DNA of 64,000 nt from Apus apus (lineage: Eukaryota; Chordata; Aves; Apodiformes; Apodidae), in the NCBI RefSeq assembly GCF_020740795.1, contig NC_067283.1, positions 44,133,659 through 44,197,658 of the forward strand, written 5' to 3'. The position numbers and the translations under genes are program-made. The notes under the pieces are model-generated. The model saw nothing but the letters and a program-made list of their open reading frames with translations, searched no databases and was not told the origin of the DNA. Each line of letters opens with the position of its first letter. The stretch's first letter is position 1. Below, in pieces: positions 12,001 through 27,000 of the stretch.

Positions 12001-15000
12001 CCTGTGATGTGTTTATCCACCCATGGTCCAACTCTCCACTGTATCACACGCTGCTTGAGCAAATGTAGAATCAGTGCTAGTGCCTCCATATTGCTTTTCT
12101 GGGAACTTTTCACCACTGAAACCAGTTAATTCTGCCTGCTCTTGAATTCTGGTCTCATTGCTCCTTTAGCACAGAAGTGGGATATTTGGTGTGCCAGTCA
12201 CTTTATTTGCCTCTATCACCTGTTGAAAAATTTTACTTAACAGAAGTAAGCTGTGCATTGTGTAGAGGATGTAAAAGAAGAAGGGTGGGAGGGAAGGAGC
12301 TCTAGCTGTGGTTGGCCACTTGTTGGTCATAGAGTTTACAAGGACTTGAAGCCATTACTTTTGGGTGCAGGCAACAGTTTACTTGTGCAGCCTCTTTCTG
12401 GGAAACCTAATCCACTCTGTGAGTGGGGCCTGAGAAGACTTATACTTCTTGGAAGGAAGGTGAGGAGAGAAATGGGAAGAGACTAGCAGCTTGGAGGGGA
12501 GCTGTAAGAAACTGTGCTTTCTTCAGCCCTGAAAGGAGCTTAACTGTAGCTCTTTGGTCTGAAAAGGTGGGAATGCAGCCTGTACAAAGGGTCAGGGTTA
12601 GCATCCTTATGTGAGCTAAGCCTATGTCTTAACAAGGAAAGTTATGGCAGGGGGTGGAGCAGGGTGGTGCACTGCCTATGTGGAAAGGAAAAGGGGGCAT
12701 AAACATCTGTGAGGAGGGAGGATTGGATCCAGAGGATGCTCTTCCTGGTGTGGCTGAGATGACAGCCAACTGGAGTTGCTCTTGCAGAGAGGGAAATTTT
12801 TGCTTGCTCTGAGTTCTTCTCCACCTTCACATATAGGAGAACTTTTCTGACATCAAAGAAAGATCTTCAGTGGATAAATCACAGCAGAATTGACCATCCA
12901 CCTAGCATACTGAGAAGATACAATTAATAGCAATGCTAATTAAATGCTACGAGCTGGTCAGCAAGACAAATCTCTCAAATGGGAGTGCTGTCAGGGAAGA
13001 GAGGCTTTTGTGTTCTGTTCTTTTTGCTCCTCAGCATTTTTTCCAGCCCATGTTTCAGATCTACCACACTGTAGTGCAATTTGGCCACCTGGTACCCTGT
13101 TTTCAGTGCAAACTGTACTTTTTACAATGACTCAACTTTCATTGTCTTCTCCACTGACTTGTTGTTACTCCCTTTCTTGACAGGTTCTGTTAGTATTTTC
13201 AGATGGGCTGGATGATTCACTGGAAGATCTCAGAAAAGCATCTGACTCCTTTCGCTTTAAAGGTATTGTAGTAACTCGTTGACGCTTCAGCCCCTTTCTA
13301 CCAAGGGCCCAATGTATTACTCCCTCACTGTAACTTTTCCACATAACATTACCTCTCTGGGCTCATATGGCATTTCTCAGGAGTCACTGAGAGAGTGTTT
13401 GCTTCTCCGTGTGAACTGTTGCTCATGATGGTTTGTCACTTGTTGGCAGACGGGACCAGAAACATGCTTAGGGTTGCAGAGGGCCTGGGATCATTCTAGT
13501 TTCTGCAGTCCAGCTCCAGCAGCTGGGGTGATTCAGGGCAGCCCCTCTCACTGATGAGTTCGGTGCCAGAGGTTGGACCCAACTCTGACTGCTGCAGGAG
13601 AAAACAGTTTTACACTTCTGTTTGGCTCTGAGTAGCAATCTGGTCTGACAACTGAGGAAAGAAGTTAATTGGGGAATTACTGATCTGGATTTTTCTTTTA
13701 TCCAATGTTCTCAAGAGCTTGGTACTATTTTAAGATACTATGTTGAAGTCATAACTGCTGTTACTCACAATGATATTATTGGTTAAATAATATAGTTCAG
13801 GTGTTCACTAATTTAAATTGATGTTTATGTTGAAGGTCTTGATGCACTCCTATTAATTGGCCTGGACAATGCACAGAACTTGACTGAACTTCGGGAAATA
13901 GAATTTGGCAGAGGGTTTGGCTACAATGAACCTCTGAGTGTTGGCTTTGCAGATATTGCCAGTGTCTTGCAGAGAAACCTTGTAAGTCCTTCTGTGATAT
14001 AAACAAAAGGGGGGAAAATCAGTTTTTATTTTATGTTTAATAGACATAAATGAAATGTTTCTTGTAATTTTTCAGGATACTGTTGCAGAAAGGAAATGCT
14101 GCAATGTTTTTTGTAAATGCCTTGGAGAAAATGGTGATCATGGTGGCCAGGGAAGTCCTGGGAGAAAAGTAGGAGCGCTAAGATAGACATGACTTAAGAA
14201 AGTGTTTTCATTTTCAGAGCATGCATGCATGTGCCCATGGCCTTTGCTGTTAGGATGCATGAAGAAGAAAAATGAAATGTGATAATTTCTCTTCTGTATG
14301 TTCCTACTGCAAAAGTATTTTTGTAATGTAAACAATTCACACATATAAAAATCATTAAGCACTCTCCTTCACCAGCTGAGCAGAAAATTGAGAGGGATTT
14401 AAAAATTAAGTCTGATTAACCAAGAGGCTTATTAACTATTGTGAATGAGAAGCTTTGAGCCAACAAACTGAGACTAGAAAATAATTCTCTTTCACTAGTT
14501 GTGAACCTTATCCTTTTGTGCCTCTGGTTATTCCAAATACTCTCTTCTATAAGTTTCTTCTTATCCAATACAGTACTAATTTGCATTATTTCAGTTAAGA
14601 TTTTATATTGTCTGTTTTAAGCCTTTTGAGTATTACAAATATCACCATTTCTACAGCATGCTGGTAGACTTCATTATTAAGGTTTTAGTGTATGTTGTCT
14701 CCATTTAACTACTATTCATTCCATTATTTCTGTGTATACCCGTAACAGACTAAGTAAATTATATCTGTAGTTCATGTGCTTCAGTTATGTGCTTGCAGTT
14801 AAGTGTATTTTTTTATATCTTAGCTAAAGTATAGACTTTAAAAATTTACTGATTTTTTCCATTACTCTTGTTGATTTTCTTACACCTTTCTTCTTTATTA
14901 GAATGTCTAGATTAATGTGCTTTGACAGAACAGTGTCTGGAATGCAGACATAGTTGTTTTGCAGACAGACAAGATGCTTGGGTTGTTCAGCCTATAATTG

Positions 15001-18000
15001 TAAAAACATATTTTTGCAGCACAAATTCATGTCTCATTTTTGTGCATTTTCATTCCTAGACATTCCATTTTTTTCTAGTTTCTCTCAATTCAAGTTTTTG
15101 CCTTGGGGATGTGAGGTTTGTATCACTTTAAATACAAAGTTGCAATATTCCTAAAAATCTTTGTAAGGTATTATTGCAGTATCTTTGTCCTAACAAGTTT
15201 TCAGCTCCTCTTACTTTTCATTTCATCTTAAAATTTCATTAGTGTATAATAGTTTTTTTTCCAAATTACTAAGGAAGAGGTTTGACCAAATATCCTGATA
15301 AGCTTTGTTAAACCACCAGACAGTTTCCTGAAATAACATGCTGACATTTTATATTGAACATTTTTGTATTGTTGTGTTGTTTTTTTTTCCACAGCCATGT
15401 CAAGTACATAGGACTGTGCAGTGTGTCTGTGTAAATGTAGTTGATGGAGCCTACCCTCTTCAGTATAACCAGATTTGATTTTCAGGAAATGCTTTATATC
15501 TCTAGATGCTGAGTAATCTGATAGAAATGAACTCAATGTTCTTGGAGAACAGCATTACTTAACTCTTGAGTTCCTGTTTTTTAGGGAAGTACAGGTTACA
15601 GAGGATCTCCTGGCCATCCTGGTGAGGAAGGTTGGATTGTAAGTAAACACTGTTCCTTCCTGCCCATGTGATATTGGTTGGTGCCTGAACCTGTCTGCAT
15701 TTACTTTTCGCAGTGCTCAATGTTAACCTAAAATGTGTGTAAGCAATGTGTCTCTAAAGGCAAATATACAGGCTTGATTCTCTGTGCATCTGCTTCTCAC
15801 CATACTTCCTAGTTAACTTCTAATGCAGAAACAGAATCAATTAGAACCACACAGCAGCATATTATACGGCATATTTGTGGCTAAATTGTGTACTCATTTT
15901 TCATGACAGACTGTACCAGATTCTGTGCAGATAGTTCTTACTGAAAAGGCCATCCCTTCTGCTCCTAGCATGAGTGACTACCTTTTAAATGGATAGCAAA
16001 GCTAAGACCTTTGTGGTGTTCTGTTCCTGACATAAGCTTTGACATAATGTGCATAAGCCAAAGCCCAGCCTACTAGGAGTATTTCTTTCTGTTTTGCTAT
16101 CTAGAAACAAACAAAAATCCTGCAAAGAATAACGCATAATTTCCTTAGCACCATAAGCACAGGGCTGGGTTTATAACACTGCATCCAATGACATGAATAT
16201 TACTCCTAAATACAGGTAAGAAGCCTGCAAACCAAGACCCAGCCAAGGATTTGTCTTTGTACATAACTGTAAAATTCACTTTGGAGTTGTTCAAGTTCTC
16301 ACAGTAGATTGGTCAGCCTGAATTTGCCTTTGGTGAGGCAGCCTGGAGCAAGCCTGCTGTCTACTCAGAGTAAGGCAGTAGTGGAAAAGAACTATTGTCA
16401 TCTGGGATTATCAAGAAAGTGCATTGTGGTGGTGGTTTTATAATTTCTTTGGAAATCATTGGCTGTAACTACTGGAGCAGTTTCCACAGATATTTTTATC
16501 TTTTTTTTAACAAAATTCAATATAAGCAATTTCCAGAATGACTTTAAAATATGTTTCTCAGGAGCAGACACGAGTGACATGGCATAAGTAGGAATTAAAA
16601 TTCAAGCCCTGGGGTTTTTTTAATATGATAAACATCTTGAACATACTTAAGTGGCTGCCCCGAATTTTTCACCACAGCATTTTGGTTTGAAAGATTCTAC
16701 ATTTTGTCTTTTTTGAAGTGATAAAGGATTGAAAACAGTATTCTATTTGTTTTTCTGTATGAAATTTAATTTCTGGGGTTTGCCTTCTGAGAATCCAGAA
16801 TCATCTTCTAGAACAGATAAATTACAGAAGTCTTGTTTCTAAATTTTCTGGTCCCTTCGCTTTCCTTTACTGTGGAAGGATGAAAGAAGTCATGTTCACA
16901 CTTTCAAAAACTTACTCCATCTCTTGCATGTGAAGCCTACATGTGATTTTCATATTGTAAATTTTCCTTGCTAAAGGCTAAAAATTTTTCCAGCCATAGG
17001 ATAAGAATTTGAAGCACCCAAAACAGTTGAATGTAGTAAATACATAGCAGAAAGCAGGCTGCTGATAGTAGACTATAGAAGATGCCACAAGGGAAGGAGG
17101 TTGTGGAGATAATGCTGGACAGCTTGATTTATCATGGTGTAGTATTCATCTCAGGAATTAGTCTTAAGGTTTCACATAGGCAATGCAGCCAGGCTAAAAT
17201 GCTTAAACTTCTCTCTCTCTCTTTTTTTTTTTTCTTTCTCCTTTTTTTTTTTTTTTTTTTTAAATTTTCCATATTGTGGCATGGTTCTGTGACACCATTG
17301 TGTAACTTAATCTAGAATGTGATCCATGTTGCTTTTTTGCTAGTTCAGAGAGTGAGACTTCTTTAAAGATGAAGAAAGTGAATGGTCTTTGTTCTTCTGA
17401 TCTTAGGCTCTTCAAGTTTCTCTTCTCTTTTGCATGGTAGTACAGGAGCTCTCACGTTTACTGTAAGTTTGTTCTCATTTAGTGTGTCATAGTTTACCTT
17501 TTTAGACAGCAATTTTAAGGAAATCTGCTGAGAGTTGCTGCTCTCTTTCAAATTGGGTTTAGAACTTCCATCCTAAGAATCCTGGAATAGAAGTCTTCAG
17601 AGATCAGTGACTAGAGGAAAGTCATTCAATATTCAGTTAAACAACCCACCAAGAGTCCTACTTTCCATTTTAGAGATTTCAGTCAGAGATTTGTAGCACA
17701 GTGTAAAATATGGTGTGGTAGGGAGAGCAGAGAACCAGGTGCAACCCAAACTAGTAATTCACTGTTCTTTTATAGCTAGTATGAAAATTTCCATGTGACT
17801 CCCATTTGTGTCCTTAATGCAGTGAATGGTGGTATAATTCTCTCTTGCTTTAATCTCATATGATGACAACAAGTAGCCATTTTTATATGGCTGAATTTGA
17901 ACATTCTTTTTTGTTTCTTAGGGGGACAGAGGCCCAGCTGGTTTCAATGGGAGTCAAGGAGATAGGGGATGTCCAGGGGTCAGAGGCAAAAAGGCAAGTG

Positions 18001-21000
18001 TGCCACTTTGAAGCACTTCCTATTTTGGTTTCCCAAAAACCTGTTTTCTGTACTGAGGAAAAATCACTGTACTGTCTTCCTGAAGCAGGGATGGACAGCA
18101 AGACCCAGCTTGTAAGAACAGTAGACATTTTTTCCTATGACCTCTTGAGAGTTACTTTGTGTAACCACAGGTGGTCAAATGGCTAGTGATTTTGCTGACT
18201 CAGAAACTTGCCAGTGACTTTCACCACCAGCTCCAGACCGGCCTTAGAGAAAACTATAAAGCTTTACAGAACAGGAATTAAAATGAAGGCTGCACTGTCT
18301 TCCCACAGGAAAGGGGTCAGTCTCATATGTGGCAGTAGGGGCTTTTACAGTAGGGACTACAAATACCATGCCCAGCTTGCCTCTGCACAAGATCTCCTGC
18401 TTCTCAAGCTCAATCAAAATACTTTAACTAAATTTCATCTATGTTTATTTTCAATTTCAGGGGGGCAGAGGCTATAGAGGAAGTCAGGTATGTGATTTCA
18501 TATGTAAGCAATTTTCATGTTACCTTGTAAAATGAAAATATCAACAAAGAAGGAAAACACTTTACAAACTTCAGAGTGTTTAATGTGCTTCTGCTGTGGC
18601 TGTATAAGAATAGATTTAAGTGAGCTCTTAGGTATCACATTTTTAAAAAACAGCAGTCTCACTTGTACTGTGTTTTTAGGATGGTTACAGTCATAGTTGA
18701 TTTAGTCTAATTAACAGGAAAGGAATTATTTTCTAGCTGTTTTAGTAATCTGTCAAGGTAGTAATTTTGGCAAGTTGAATCTTCTATTGTTGAGGAAATG
18801 GAGCAGAAAGGGAAAAAAATGATTGCAACTAATATTTATGGAGGATTTGGGTAGCTTTTTCACTGAGTCATTATTGACACTTTTTCAATATCCAGACTTC
18901 TCTGTCATTCACTGATCTTGCAACTCTACTTATTTAATCATTCAAACATACCTGTTCATCAAAGAGATATTATCACCAATTTGTTAATAAAATGTGAAGC
19001 CTGGAAGACAATTATCTATAATGGCAATATTAGTTCCCAAGCTAGAGCAATTAAAATGGAAGTCAAATTGTATTTTGATACAAAACAACTCCTAGAAAAT
19101 ATTTAGGAGCCTCAAAGATTCAGAAAATGTTTGACTCCAAACCTGAGCAGCTCTACGTGTGGGAAAGTTCAGAGAGTATTTCTGATACCTCAGCGCTATT
19201 TAAAGTAGTGTTCTGCACTGACTTTTTAAATCCTCCCTTATGGTTTTCTTCCCTTTTCCATTTTCTGTTCTGTTCCCTGAAGTAATTTTTCCTCCTCTAA
19301 ACATCTGATTATAGAAGGGAGAGAGTGCTTGCCAATGATTTTGATGTGTCCAAGTTGATTAAGTAGGACTTATCAGGAGCACAAACCCTACTGAAATCCA
19401 ATGAATATGTGAGCATCTTTATTATATTGTGTCATTATATCCACTAGTTTTAGTTTAACTAAAAATACAAAACTTTCAGCAAATAAAAAATGTGATTCAA
19501 TACTGCTAACTTAGTAAGTTAGCAGATGAGGCAGTTTATTGAAGTCTGCAAGTCATTTTAGTACAGCTATTTGGAGAAAAAAGGCAATACTGAATATTTA
19601 ATACATGAAGGTTGGCTCAGGTTTTATGAGATAAGAAATGAATGAGGGAAAAATTAAGACATGATTAAAAGTCATGGTTGCTTACTTGATGCTCAAATTT
19701 TCAGGAAAACTTATTCAATAAATTCTTGTTTGTGACATATTAATCTTATTGAAATGTACAGTCAGCTATTTTTCCTTGTAGTATATACAAAACTGTTACA
19801 AATTGATGCAAGTTTTCCTCAGACACTTTAACTGGGTGGTTTTGTGAAGTCAATTTAGCATCAAAACTTGTGAAGTGACTGTATCTGTAGTCTCAGTCAG
19901 AGTGAGACTCCTGTTGGCTTAACTGGCATTTACAACAGGCTCTTGTGCCACCTCCAGTGATTTGTTGACTGTTCTTTCAGCTTTCAGGATATTTGTCTCT
20001 GCTAATTTAATTTCTTACTACAAATAAAACCACCACAATGAATTCCTTCATTTTTATCCTAGTAAAGAAAGATGGAAGAAATACTTCAAAATATCTTTTA
20101 AAAATTGAGGGTGCTATTTGGCCAGGTCTGAAACATTGTGGAACATACAGAAATGAGATAAGGTTCTCACAGTTAAAACTGTTCAGAAGCCTCACTCTTC
20201 ATCTGAACAATAAGTTAAGATTACAGACTCCCTGAGGTCGGGATGGATATTTGGTGAGAAAATGGCTGTCATAAATGGTTGCGCTAGGGTAATTCCTTTT
20301 GCAGAGAGGAAAGAGAAGTGCAGTGTGTGTTTGAATGGAAATGTGACCACTATTTATGTAGTGAGCATGACATTGCTGAAACCATCATGAAGTTTCTTTA
20401 ACAAGTCCTAAAGTCCAAAGTCAGTCTTTTGAAATTGTTTTTATTTTGATTATTCTTTCTAGCTTTTCAATACACCATTCATGGTATAAAGTTATTAAAA
20501 AAAAAAAAAAGCACGATACAAACATGTACGATGGTTGACACCAGAATTACAACAATATCAGCATGTTAGATCAAATACTAGTAATTGTATTTTGGAATAT
20601 ATCTAGATTTTGAAGGTGCTACAGCTGGGAAAAAGATTTGAAGACTAACAGATTGAAAAGGAGAATTTAAATTCTGGTGTACATCTATAGTTTTATTAAC
20701 CATTGTTCTTCTTAAATGTTCTTACCTATGCAAGTTAATAATTCATTAAAGTCTGACTCATTCATTCCTATTTATAATTGTTATTCTTTATTATTCTTGC
20801 TAGCCATTAAAAACAACTATTCTTATTCAGCTTTCCAAACATAGGGTGAACACTTCTTCACTTGCTCAAAGAGGCAAGTGGGCTGATGCTAATAGGGTTT
20901 TTTTGTGCTTATTGCTACAGGGTGAACATGGTGACAGTGGATTTGATGGCACTGATGGAGAGCAGGTAATCATTACTTTAAAGGTACTGTGCAATTAAAG

Positions 21001-24000
21001 ACACATACCTCAGAGTTAAAAATAGAGATTTTTTTGTGCCTTTCAATAGACTTTAAACCTGAACGGAAATTCTGTTGTTTAGAGCTGCATATCTGAAGTT
21101 GATTGGATTCTGCCAGACAAAATTTGGGAACCACCTTTGCCAGAAAGAACAACCATTTTATTTTTTTTCTTTTTTCCCCTTTTGTGAGTCTAGGGAGAAC
21201 ATGGATTTCCTGGACCTGCTGGAGAGAAAGGCAACACAGGAAACCAGGTGAAGCATCTGTATAGTAATGTTTAGATTTTATGGAAACAGCTTTCCAAAGT
21301 GTAATGCTATCTGTAATGCCTGTGAGTTGTTTTAAATAGCTGCCTCTCCTCTAATATGATTCAGCTCCTGCTGCAAATCACTGTAGCTCCACTGACTTAA
21401 ACAGATCTATCTTCTCTTATCTGGCCCTCCTCTACCACAGATTCTGTTTTTACCTGTTCCTGAACTGCTTGTGCTCTTTTTATAAATTTAGGGCAGAAAA
21501 GGCCCCAGAGGAGAACCAGGGGAACGAGGAGAATCTGGTCTAAGAGGAGATCATGTAAGTATTCACTTTCATTTTTCTTAGGTTGCACCGATTTGTACCT
21601 GGATTCTGTGTTGTAGCTGTGTGATGTATATTTGATATGAAGATTTTTTTCATAATCCTAGATGGTGCAGTACTCTGCAAGAAGTATGGCATATTCCAGG
21701 AGTCCTGAACTCTTCAGCTGCAGATGGACTGATGTGTTTTGATAGTTGCTTGGAAGCAGGTGTTTAAGCCTCAGGTCTCCTGCTTGTTCCTAGCATTTTT
21801 GCTTTATTTATTTGTTTTTACCATGGGCAACATAACTCTTTGTGGAGCTACTTTAGTTCTCTCTGGTGGTTCCCACCCTGCAGTGGAATTTCTCGATCAC
21901 TTGAAAACCTTGTCTACTGACTATTGGTAGCAATTTATAGTGATGCAAAGACAAGTTAATTCTTCATGCTGACATTTATTTCCTTGCATGCTCCAGAGCC
22001 ATATATATGTGCAGTTTCTGAGGACTAAAACTTCAGTGGAGACACCACACCTCTTGTATCACAGCTGTAAGCCTTCTTACAGATACTTCAGAGACTTTTG
22101 TTACAGTCAAATACAGTGCTGATTCCTGTCTTCCAATGCTTATAAAAGAAATCAGATGTCATGGTAACTTGCATCTGAAAGATCAGGATTTCACCTGTGG
22201 CATTAAGTGGCTAAATGGAACTCAATTCTAGTGTAACCCCATCTGAAACTCACTAACTAGTTATAAACTTAACTCAATTAACTATAACCAAACAACCAGA
22301 ACAGCTTTACATTTGCAGGGTTTAATTTGTTGTCCATCTTTGATATTTCTTTTCATCTCTTTGGGAAAAAAAAATAAATTTTGGACTTTGCACAACTTCC
22401 TATATAGTGTTTTTACAAGCATCTTCATTTAAAATAGCCTATGGATTTCTTGTTGGCTGCAATGAAAAATCTCATATGGTCACAGAAAATACTGAGCTTT
22501 CTGCTTAACTTTTCCAGGGAGATCCTGGGACTAGGAGTAATATTCCTGGTCCTAAGGGTGAAAAGGGAAACCCCTCAGAGCAGGTAAGCAAGGATTATGG
22601 AGAGAGTGTTTGCATAATTGCTAAGTTTTATTGGCTGTCCAGTGACTAAGGAGCTCTTTTATTTAGTGTTTTGCCTTCAGTATGTGTCTGCAACACAGAA
22701 AACTGAGAAGTGTTTGATACTATAAAAATTTTTTTAAAAGGTTAACAAAGGCTATGGAAATATTCTCATAATATCGAGCTAAGCAAAGATATGTATTTAG
22801 TGTATATATATTATTCTACCACAAATTTACATCACCAACCTGAAAAGCTTCTAGTAATGTATTGTAAAGATACTGTCCCTCTACTCAGCTCTAGTGAGAC
22901 TGTACCTGGAATGCTACTTACAGCTCCGGAGCCCTCAGTACAATACATGGATCTGTTGGAAAGGGTCCAGAGAAGGGCCACGAAGTGATCAGAGGGCTGG
23001 AACACCTCTGCTGTGAAGTCAAGCTGAGAGAGTTGGGGCTGTTCAGCCTGGAGAAGAGAAGGCTTCAGGGAGACATTATAGTGTCCTTCCAGTACTTGAA
23101 GGGGGCCTACAGGAAAGCTGGGGAAGAGCTTTTCACCAGAGAGGGTAGTGAAGGGTACCCTGCAAGGGGTAATGGTTTTACAGTGAAAGAAGGTAGATTT
23201 AGGTTAGATATTAGGAAAAAATTCTTCACCGTGAGGTTAATAAGTCATTGGAATAGGTTGCCTAGGGAGGTTGTGGAAGCTCCCTCCCTGGAGCTGTTCA
23301 AGGCCAGGTTGGATGAGGCTTTGTGCAGTCTAGTCTAGTGTGAGGTGTCCCAGCTCATAGCAGGGAGGTTGGAACCTGATGATCTGTGAGGTTCCCTCCA
23401 ACCTTAACCATTTTATGATTCTATGTTAAAAGCCACACTGGGAAAAATGCATTGGGCATGAACAGGCTGTACTCATTTTACTATGGAACTTCTATTTCCT
23501 CGGGGTGGTGCATAAGCTCCAATTTGACCTGTATCTAAAATATATGAGCTGGAATATGTGCTTATATAGTGATGTCTAAATTTTTAAGAGCAATACTGCA
23601 AGAAAAGAAACGTAACAGGGAAGCACAACCCATTTTATCATCATACTTTTTTTGGAAAGAATAAGCAAGGATAAGTAGTTGGACAGTAATATATAAAGGA
23701 TGGTGGATGAAAGCTCAAGAGGGTGAGAACTAGAAACATTTAAGAAAAATGTTTTAGAGGTTTGATTCTATCTAAGCAAGTAGCGTTGTATGCACATGTT
23801 GAGATGTGTGTGCACATGTATGTCTGTGTAGAGTGTGCTGAAAGCAGTAAAAAAGTAAAGGTCATTCTTGGGACAATAATCGTGGGGGTTTTGACTCTTT
23901 GGGAGCAAACCTCATCAAACTTTCTCATCTTAATAAGACGAACTGAAAGGCTGAAGTTAACAAAAAATATTTCACAGAAGCCTGGATAAAGTGTCAGCTG

Positions 24001-27000
24001 TTAGTAACTGATGCATTGGAAACACAAAGCAAGCATCATCTCTCAGTTTATTATTTTGGATGGTAAATTTTTTGCAGAAGACAAAAATAAAAATCAGTGT
24101 TCACCATGATACAACTGATTGCAGTGAAATTTCTTAGAAGACAAAACAAAGAAGGAATGTATAAAGAAGAATATATGAATACAAGATAAAGTGTTTGAAG
24201 AGCATTGCTTTGTTTTGCAGGGAGACCCAGGACCACATGGACTCCGAGGGGAGCAGGGTGATGCTGGCCCTGATGTAAGAACAGTAATCGATGCAGTAAC
24301 TGATACAAGATATGATGGGGTTCCCATTGAGAAAACAAATTTTTTTTCTTCCTCCTTTTGTCCCACACTTAAAACTCCTGCAGTGAGAGGGAATAAAAAT
24401 CGTCTAAAATTTTCATAGTAAAGCACATGTGTATTGCAATGTGTTTTGTTTGGTTTGTGGGTTTTTTTAGATCAGGAATTTGCTGTCCTGTTAATTTCAA
24501 GTCTGATTCATGTGAAGTCTAAAACTCAATGAAACCTTTTCCATGAGCCTTAGTTGCTTTATACTTTCTCCATAGATAAAGCTGTCCCTTCTTTTTCCCT
24601 GTGACTGCAAGTTCTGTATGTCTCTTCAAGTCTATGTATAAATTCACAGGCAGCTGAGTTGCTCTTTTTAATCCACTGGCAACTGGAACTTAAGAAGGCA
24701 TCTCTTCTAGCCTGTCAGAAAGATGCCTAATGCCAAATTCTGGAATGATGCTTGCTTCTCAGTCAGGCTGCATAAATGTCCAAGAGGCCTCCAGTTCCGT
24801 GAGATTTAACAGTATCTTTCACTAGTGCTGCTGAGCAGTGTGCAGCAGGCAGCAGTGCAGACCTCTTAGATCAGGGGAAGAGAAAAGGGCTCTTGTTTTC
24901 TTCATCAGCCAAGGTGCTGCTGACCAGGAAGATGTTTTCCAGAATTTTAAGATGCCTTCCCTCTACACTCATTAAGGGTCTAAAGTTTTTTTGTTGTTTT
25001 TTTTTTAATAATAATAAGTCCTACTGTGTACAAGTTTCTGTTCCAAATCTACTCTTTTCTCATTTTCACCTTAAGCCTTTATTTGGAAATAATCTCTGTT
25101 TTCTATAAGCTTTAATGATCTGATTGTGTGTATAATATATTTTATGCTAAGCTGCTGTTTCACATACTGCTCAGTGGTCTGGATGTAATCTTGTTCCACT
25201 CCTCCCTAGGGTGCAGCAGGTCGAAGAGGCCCTCCAGGTGTAAAGGTGAGTGACTGACACTGCTGCTACCTATTGTCATGGTTCCACCCCCGCCAGCAAC
25301 CAAGCACCACACAGCTACTGTCCTGTTCCCCCCTGGTGGGCTGGGGGAGAGAATTGGAAGAGTCTAAGTGATAAAACTGCTCTGAGGGGGAACCATGCTT
25401 TCACAGTTCATCCTAGAATTAAATGTCTTTATACTCCCCATCTTTCACTCTGTTTACTTGGTGTGGCCCTGGATTTGACTTCTCATGGTCTCTGCAGAGG
25501 GCAAGGACAGGCATAATGAAGGAATATTGTTGAGACCATGGTGCAAAATACAAAGCAGAAGGAACTAACCTCATGTGCTGCAGTTTTTATATTCATCACA
25601 CACCCTAAGAAACAAAAAAAACCTACTCAGCTCTTCAACAGGAATTTGAAGCTGCTTGAAGGCTGTTTGGGAGCATTGAATATATGAAATTATTATCTGT
25701 TGATGTAGATATGACAGGTGTTAATTTGTTTGGTTTGAATGTTGGTTTTTTTGTTGTTTTTGTTCTGGCAGGGTGAGCAAGGAGATCTGGGGGAAGCAGG
25801 CTTCCCAGGAGACTCTGGTCTTCCAGGCCCACAGGTAACTAAAAGAACTTCTGAGTTATTTTTATGTTAGCTATGGAGAAGATGAGTTGTCAGTCTTGTC
25901 TTTTGTTCTTCTTTTGGAATGCCTTTTTAAATTCAACTAATGAATATGATGAGTAAGATCCTTCCTTGGCAAATCTCTGTAACGCCGAGAAGTTAAACCA
26001 GGCAATTTTATCTTGCGGTTTATGTGGGTGCAGCTTCCAGTGAAATGAAGAGGTAAGGGAATAGCAGAAGTAAGTAAATTAACCAACACCCCTCTAACTT
26101 AAAAGATATTCTTAGGCAGATATCTTAAAAATTAATTAATTAGGAAATGCTACCAGTAAGCACATAAAATCTAATGCATTTTTTAATGTACTGTATTTCC
26201 TGGGTGATTAAAATGATGAAAGTGATATACTGATTGACAAAACTGAAGAGGAAGGCTTTGTGTTAACAAGTTGCTTGATGGAGTAATTTTGAAGAGAATT
26301 CTGCAACTAGACTGCTCACAGTAGTTTTCAGTTTTAAGATACTCTTAGATGCATCCAAGATGCTCTTAACTTTTAAGATAAGTTTTAAGATACATGCCTC
26401 TGAAGCAAGTGTACCTAATTGATACTGGGTTGCTTATGTCTCCCGTGGTATCTTAGACACTGCAGTGGCTCTCTGAACATGGCCCTCAGGCAGTGACCAG
26501 CTCAGCTCCTTCACACAGTCAGATCCTTACAACCAAATAGCTGGAAGGTTCACCTGTGCATTAAATCTTGTGAAACAGGCAGTTGAGATCTGGTCACTGC
26601 AGAAATCTATTCTTCACTGAAAGGCTGTCAATATTGAACTGGCTTTATTTCAATGGATCTTTTACACCAGGGCTCAAGAGGACTACAAGGGATCCGAGGA
26701 CCTCCAGGACCACAAGGCATGCCAGGCCCACTGGTTAGCTTCAAATTATATATTCCTGCTGTACACATCAGGATTTTTAATTCTCAGTGTTGATATTATT
26801 CTTATGAAGAATTGTTAAAAAACATAGAAGAATCTGAGGATTTTTTAGTATCGACCTTAAGGAAAAAAAATTTGCAGCTTCATATGACAAAATAATAGCC
26901 TTGAAAGTAAGTTAAAGTGGGTGAACAGGAAGTGAACTTCTGTTACCAAGCTTTTGCATTACTGCAATGAAAAGCCTTAGCTCTAGATTCCATTCTCAGT

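Larger units (their letters stand above)
14169..20920 (+). other. COL6A4: Introns 6-9 between early helix exons
   Basis: Apart from exons at 15585-15638, 17922-17993 and 18461-18487, this stretch is intron. It holds a long pyrimidine tract at about 17211-17262 and an A-run at about 20495-20510. I recognise no other gene or clear transposon. Confidence 0.6.
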
